DNA of 8,110 nucleotides. Source: Xanthobacteraceae bacterium. Its GTDB lineage: Bacteria; Pseudomonadota; Alphaproteobacteria; Rhizobiales; Xanthobacteraceae. How positions within the stretch are numbered: position 1 is the stretch's first letter; the number at the start of each line of letters is the position of its first letter. The position numbers were made by a program, and so were the translations under genes. This document shows, piece after piece, positions 6,013-8,110 of this stretch. Under the pieces are notes generated by a model, which did no database searches, was not told the DNA's origin, and saw only the letters and a program-made list of their open reading frames with translations. The stretch lies in contig JASHVC010000402.1 of the NCBI GenBank assembly GCA_030039655.1, positions 1 through 8,110 on the forward strand, given 5' to 3'.

Positions 6013-7023
6013 ATGGTGATGGTCGGCACGCGCATTCGGCTTTTCGTTGCCGCCATTGCGCTCGTTGTGCTCGCGGCCGCGGCCCCCGTTGCGGCGCAGC
6101 AGCCGAATTCGGTCGATCCCAACGCTGAAGCCGTCAAGGAACAGCAATTGCTGCAGCAGTTCCGCCGCATCCAGGGTCTTGGTACGATTCCTGACACAAA
6201 ATCATACGTGATCGAGCAGCCGCAGGGCCGCCAATGGCGGCACTACCACGAGGTATTGCTGCCGTGGATCGGCACCATCGCCATGCTGGGCATGATCGCC
6301 TTGTTGGCTATTTTCTTCCTTATCCGCGGCATGGTGCGCATCAAATCCGGCCGTTCGGGCGTTAACATCGTTCGCTTCAATGCCTTCGAACGCTTTGTGC
6401 ATTGGATGACAGCGACGTGTTTCGTCCTGCAGGCATTGACGGGACTTAACATTACTTTCGGCAAAGTCGCCCTGCTGCCGATGATCGGACCGAGCGCATT
6501 TTCCGCCTGGTCGCTTGCTGCCAAATACATGCACAACTACCTCAGCTTCCCGTTCACACTCGGCGTGATCCTGATCTTTCTGATGTGGATCGGCGGAAAC
6601 ATCCCGAACCGGGTCGACGTCGAATGGCTCAGGCGTGGCGGCGGCATCATCGGCGGCGGTGAACCACCGGCCTACCGCTTCAACGCCGGGCAGAAAATCA
6701 TTTATTGGATTGTCGTGTTGGGCGGTGCCGCAGTCGCCATCACCGGCTACGTTCTGATGTTCCCATTTTATGGGACCACCATCGCCGGAATGCAGTTGGC
6801 GCAGATGATCCACGGCACGGTCGCTGTGCTGTTCGTCGCGGTGATGATCGCGCACGCCTATATCGGCACGATCGGCATGGAGGGTGCATTCGAAGCTATG
6901 GGCGAAGGCACCGTCGACCTCAACTGGGCCAAGGAGCACCACAGCCTGTGGGTCGAAGAGGAGCGCGGCCGCACCGGCTCCCAACAAATGCAGGGTCAAC
7001 CGTCCGCGACGCCGGCGGAGTGA
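6013..7023 (+). CDS. fdhC: Formate dehydrogenase gamma subunit, membrane cytochrome b556
   Basis: The 336-residue membrane protein anchors the enzyme and passes electrons from beta through two b hemes to quinone. Residues 1-28 look like a cleavable Sec signal peptide (LVVLAAAAPVAA|QQ), followed by a soluble stretch to about 80. Hydrophobic segments lie near 84-104, 128-148, 176-195, 229-251 and 263-287. The last four correspond to the four-helix FdnI/FdoI core, with candidate heme ligands His130 (ERFVHW), His174, His267 and His281. The 14-residue spacing of the last two equals that of FdnI His155/His169. The signal peptide plus extra first helix makes it longer than FdnI, a form seen in FDH3-type loci. 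ATG 6013 has GGGAGG at 6002-6007. It is the last gene of the group. The symbol follows Shewanella-style naming; fdhC elsewhere means a formate transporter, which this is not. Confidence 0.94.
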   Translation: MVMVGTRIRLFVAAIALVVLAAAAPVAAQQPNSVDPNAEAVKEQQLLQQFRRIQGLGTIPDTKSYVIEQPQGRQWRHYHEVLLPWIGTIAMLGMIALLAIFFLIRGMVRIKSGRSGVNIVRFNAFERFVHWMTATCFVLQALTGLNITFGKVALLPMIGPSAFSAWSLAAKYMHNYLSFPFTLGVILIFLMWIGGNIPNRVDVEWLRRGGGIIGGGEPPAYRFNAGQKIIYWIVVLGGAAVAITGYVLMFPFYGTTIAGMQLAQMIHGTVAVLFVAVMIAHAYIGTIGMEGAFEAMGEGTVDLNWAKEHHSLWVEEERGRTGSQQMQGQPSATPAE

Positions 7024-7042
7024 AAGGCCCGGCTTTTAGAAC

Positions 7043-7120
7043 ATGGTCCGGAAAACTCGCCCTCGGATTTGATCCGAGGATGAATACTGGCTTTCCGAAA
7101 AGATCATGCATCCGCGATGC
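7043..7120. repeat. Nested palindromic intergenic element, likely a Rhizobiales dispersed repeat
   Basis: Between the convergent fdhC and bactofilin genes, ATGGTC-CGGAAAAC (7043-7056) pairs with GCTTTCCG-AAAA-GATCAT (7090-7107). The pairing is interrupted by one mismatch, one G-T pair and an AAAA bulge. Inside it lies a perfect hairpin, CCTCGGAT / ATCCGAGG (7061-7068, 7072-7079) with a 3-base loop. Immediately outside is another, GCATC / GATGC (7108-7112, 7116-7120). The wording, including TTTCCGAAAAGATCATGC, resembles small palindromic repeats scattered through Rhizobiales intergenic regions. That match is from memory. No T-run follows either hairpin, though the structures could still hinder transcription from both sides. 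Confidence 0.5.
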
Positions 7121-7168
7121 GCGCTGAAGGATCGAAGAGCACTAGTCGGAATCGTGACGTGCGCGAGA

Positions 7169-7705
7169 TTATGATGCTTCCGCGCTCAGCGATCCATCGA
7201 GGCTCGGCGCTCCGTTGGATTTCCAATTGCCCTGGGTCAGGATGTCGCCGTGGGCCGTCGAGTCCAGGAAGGTGCGCAACGCTTCGCCAGCATTGTCCTC
7301 ACGTTTTGACGATCCTTCAAAGCGTGCATTCTCTTCGATCGATAGCGATTGATGAAAAATATCGCCTTCGACCACCGCAGTGCTGTTCAACCTGACGCGG
7401 TTTGCATGAATGGTGCCCTTGACCGTACCGCCGATTGTCAGCTCCTCCGCGACGACGTCGCCATCGACTTTTGCGCCTTCGCCTATCAAAACGGTCAGCG
7501 CCCGGAGCTCGCCTTCGAGCTGGCCCAATACATGCACCGTGCCTTCATCTACAATCTTGCCAACCACAGTCATGCTGCGACTGATAGTCGAAATATGATC
7601 GGATGACACCCGCGCCGCTGGCTTTGCTGCTGCTGCGGCTGGGGGCTGAGGCTGTTTGACGGCGATCGGCAGTTTATCGTTATCGTCTTTTGATTTTCCG
7701 AACAT
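7169..7705 (-). CDS. Bactofilin (polymer-forming cytoskeletal protein)
   Basis: The 178-residue protein fits the bactofilin (DUF583) family. Bactofilins self-assemble without nucleotide into filaments or sheets that position cell-wall or envelope proteins. An N-terminal stretch of about 35 residues is polar, then Pro/Ala-rich, and probably disordered. The core of about 40-140 is a run of short beta-strand repeats with Gly-Val-Ile turns: GKIVDEGTVHVLGQLEG, VLIGEGAKVDGDVVAEELTI, GGTVKGTIHANRVRL and VVEGDIFHQSLSIEENARFEG. This is the expected beta-helix. The tail is polar and ends in SAEAS. No transmembrane segment is seen. ATG 7705 is preceded (minus strand) by AAGGAG at 7717-7712 with a 6-base gap. 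It runs convergent to the FDH genes and lies 39 bases after the racemase-like gene, so those two may share a transcript. A functional link to FDH is unlikely. Confidence 0.93.
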   Translation of the reverse strand: MFGKSKDDNDKLPIAVKQPQPPAAAAAKPAARVSSDHISTISRSMTVVGKIVDEGTVHVLGQLEGELRALTVLIGEGAKVDGDVVAEELTIGGTVKGTIHANRVRLNSTAVVEGDIFHQSLSIEENARFEGSSKREDNAGEALRTFLDSTAHGDILTQGNWKSNGAPSLDGSLSAEAS

Positions 7706-7744
7706 TGCACGCTCCTTGTGCGCGTTGATCTTAGTTCAAGACTT

Positions 7745-8110
7745 TCAGGTGGCGTAGTAGACGCGATGGAAGCGGTTCCCGAGAGCTGTGAGGACCTCCT
7801 GCCCGGTTGATCGAGTCGCCTCAGCGACCTCATCGATGGTCATTGTGGCGCCGATTAGTGTTGCCATTTCGCCGCTCCCTACGGCTCTGCCATCTGACAA
7901 CTCGGTGACGTCTATCGCGAGCACATCCAATGAGGAGGGTGCACTCACCGGACAACGGTAACCGCCAACGATGGCGTAAAGCTTGGTCCTGGGATGCCAC
8001 GAACGTGGAAAGCCGTCGGCACGGCCGATCGAGACTAACGCTAGGCGCCGCCGCCTTGGTTCTTGCCCGGGCGTCGTGTCGCGAAACTGCACGATGCGGG
8101 CGCGCAGTTC
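7745..8110 (-). CDS. Alanine racemase-like protein, C-terminal part, lacking the catalytic tyrosine segment (partial)
   Basis: The frame is open from the right edge to TGA (7747-7745), giving 121 residues that follow the alanine racemase C-terminal beta domain. It starts with ELRARIVQFRD, then has LALVSIGRADGFPR, a VGGYRCPV strand, LDVLAIDVTEL, ATLIG.TMTIDEVA and the ending EVLTALGNRFHRVYYAT. Alanine racemases interconvert L- and D-alanine with PLP for peptidoglycan. The segment that normally carries the catalytic GYG/SYG tyrosine, between VQFRD and RLAL (about 8078-8042), is about nine residues short and has no tyrosine. The usual IGYADG is IGRADG, and the usual SMD is SLD. The reading frame is intact and shows no frameshift. 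It is therefore likely an inactive or repurposed homolog, or a decaying gene. The PLP-binding N-terminal barrel would lie outside the window. Confidence 0.72.
   Translation of the reverse strand, partial: ELRARIVQFRDTTPGQEPRRRRLALVSIGRADGFPRSWHPRTKLYAIVGGYRCPVSAPSSLDVLAIDVTELSDGRAVGSGEMATLIGATMTIDEVAEATRSTGQEVLTALGNRFHRVYYAT

Noticed and set aside
7061..7079. Perfect hairpin as an intrinsic terminator of the FDH operon
   Set aside because: The stem is good, but the next bases are ATGAATACTG with no T-run in this direction, and the reverse direction has none either. It fits better as part of the larger palindromic repeat.
8042..8083. Frameshift or sequencing error explaining the missing catalytic loop in the racemase-like gene
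   Set aside because: The other two minus-strand frames across this stretch do not encode a GYG/SYG-type motif, and the domain continues in the same frame on both sides. An in-frame deletion or true divergence fits better than a shift.

Overview
The window comes from a GC-rich alphaproteobacterium, most likely a Rhizobiales member of the Bradyrhizobium / Rhodopseudomonas / Afipia kind. This rests on protein style, codon use, a bactofilin gene, a Rhizobiales-like intergenic palindrome, and a formate dehydrogenase (FDH) locus of the layout I associate with that group. The genus is inference; no rRNA gene is present to fix it.

Positions 1-7023 (+ strand) hold most of a respiratory FDH locus. The first part is a translationally coupled string: the last 38 codons of an unrecognised gene, then a DUF3305 protein (114-629) and a DUF3306 protein (626-1288), joined by ATGA stop/start overlaps. 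An 82-bp spacer follows. It carries two perfect palindromes, a possible promoter and a short AT-rich island. The second part is a TorD-type chaperone with an N-terminal YdaS/Cro-like helix-turn-helix (1371-2144), a 78-residue twin-arginine (Tat) protein (2171-2407), and the three enzyme subunits. These are the molybdopterin/[4Fe-4S] catalytic subunit with cysteine instead of selenocysteine (2418-5336, GTG start), the four-cluster ferredoxin-like beta subunit (5351-5947) and the cytochrome b gamma subunit (6013-7023).

The expected scheme is that formate is oxidised outside the inner membrane at the Mo centre of alpha. Electrons then pass through the [4Fe-4S] chain of alpha and beta to two b hemes in gamma, and on to the quinone pool. 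The TorD-type protein should hold the folded, cofactor-loaded alpha subunit until Tat export, carrying beta along. DUF3305, DUF3306 and the small Tat protein are regular companions of such loci with no firmly known function.

Positions 7024-7168 separate convergent genes and contain a nested palindromic element that looks like a dispersed repeat. On the minus strand follow a bactofilin (7169-7705) and, running off the right edge, the C-terminal part of an alanine racemase-like protein (7745-8110). The latter lacks the segment that should hold the catalytic tyrosine, so it is probably inactive or repurposed.

The best leads for something undescribed are the HTH-TorD fusion with the palindromes in front of it, the 31-residue mature Tat-exported peptide, and the racemase-like protein without its catalytic residue. 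No gene-free stretch exceeds 300 bases. I saw no tRNA, rRNA, CRISPR array or transposase.
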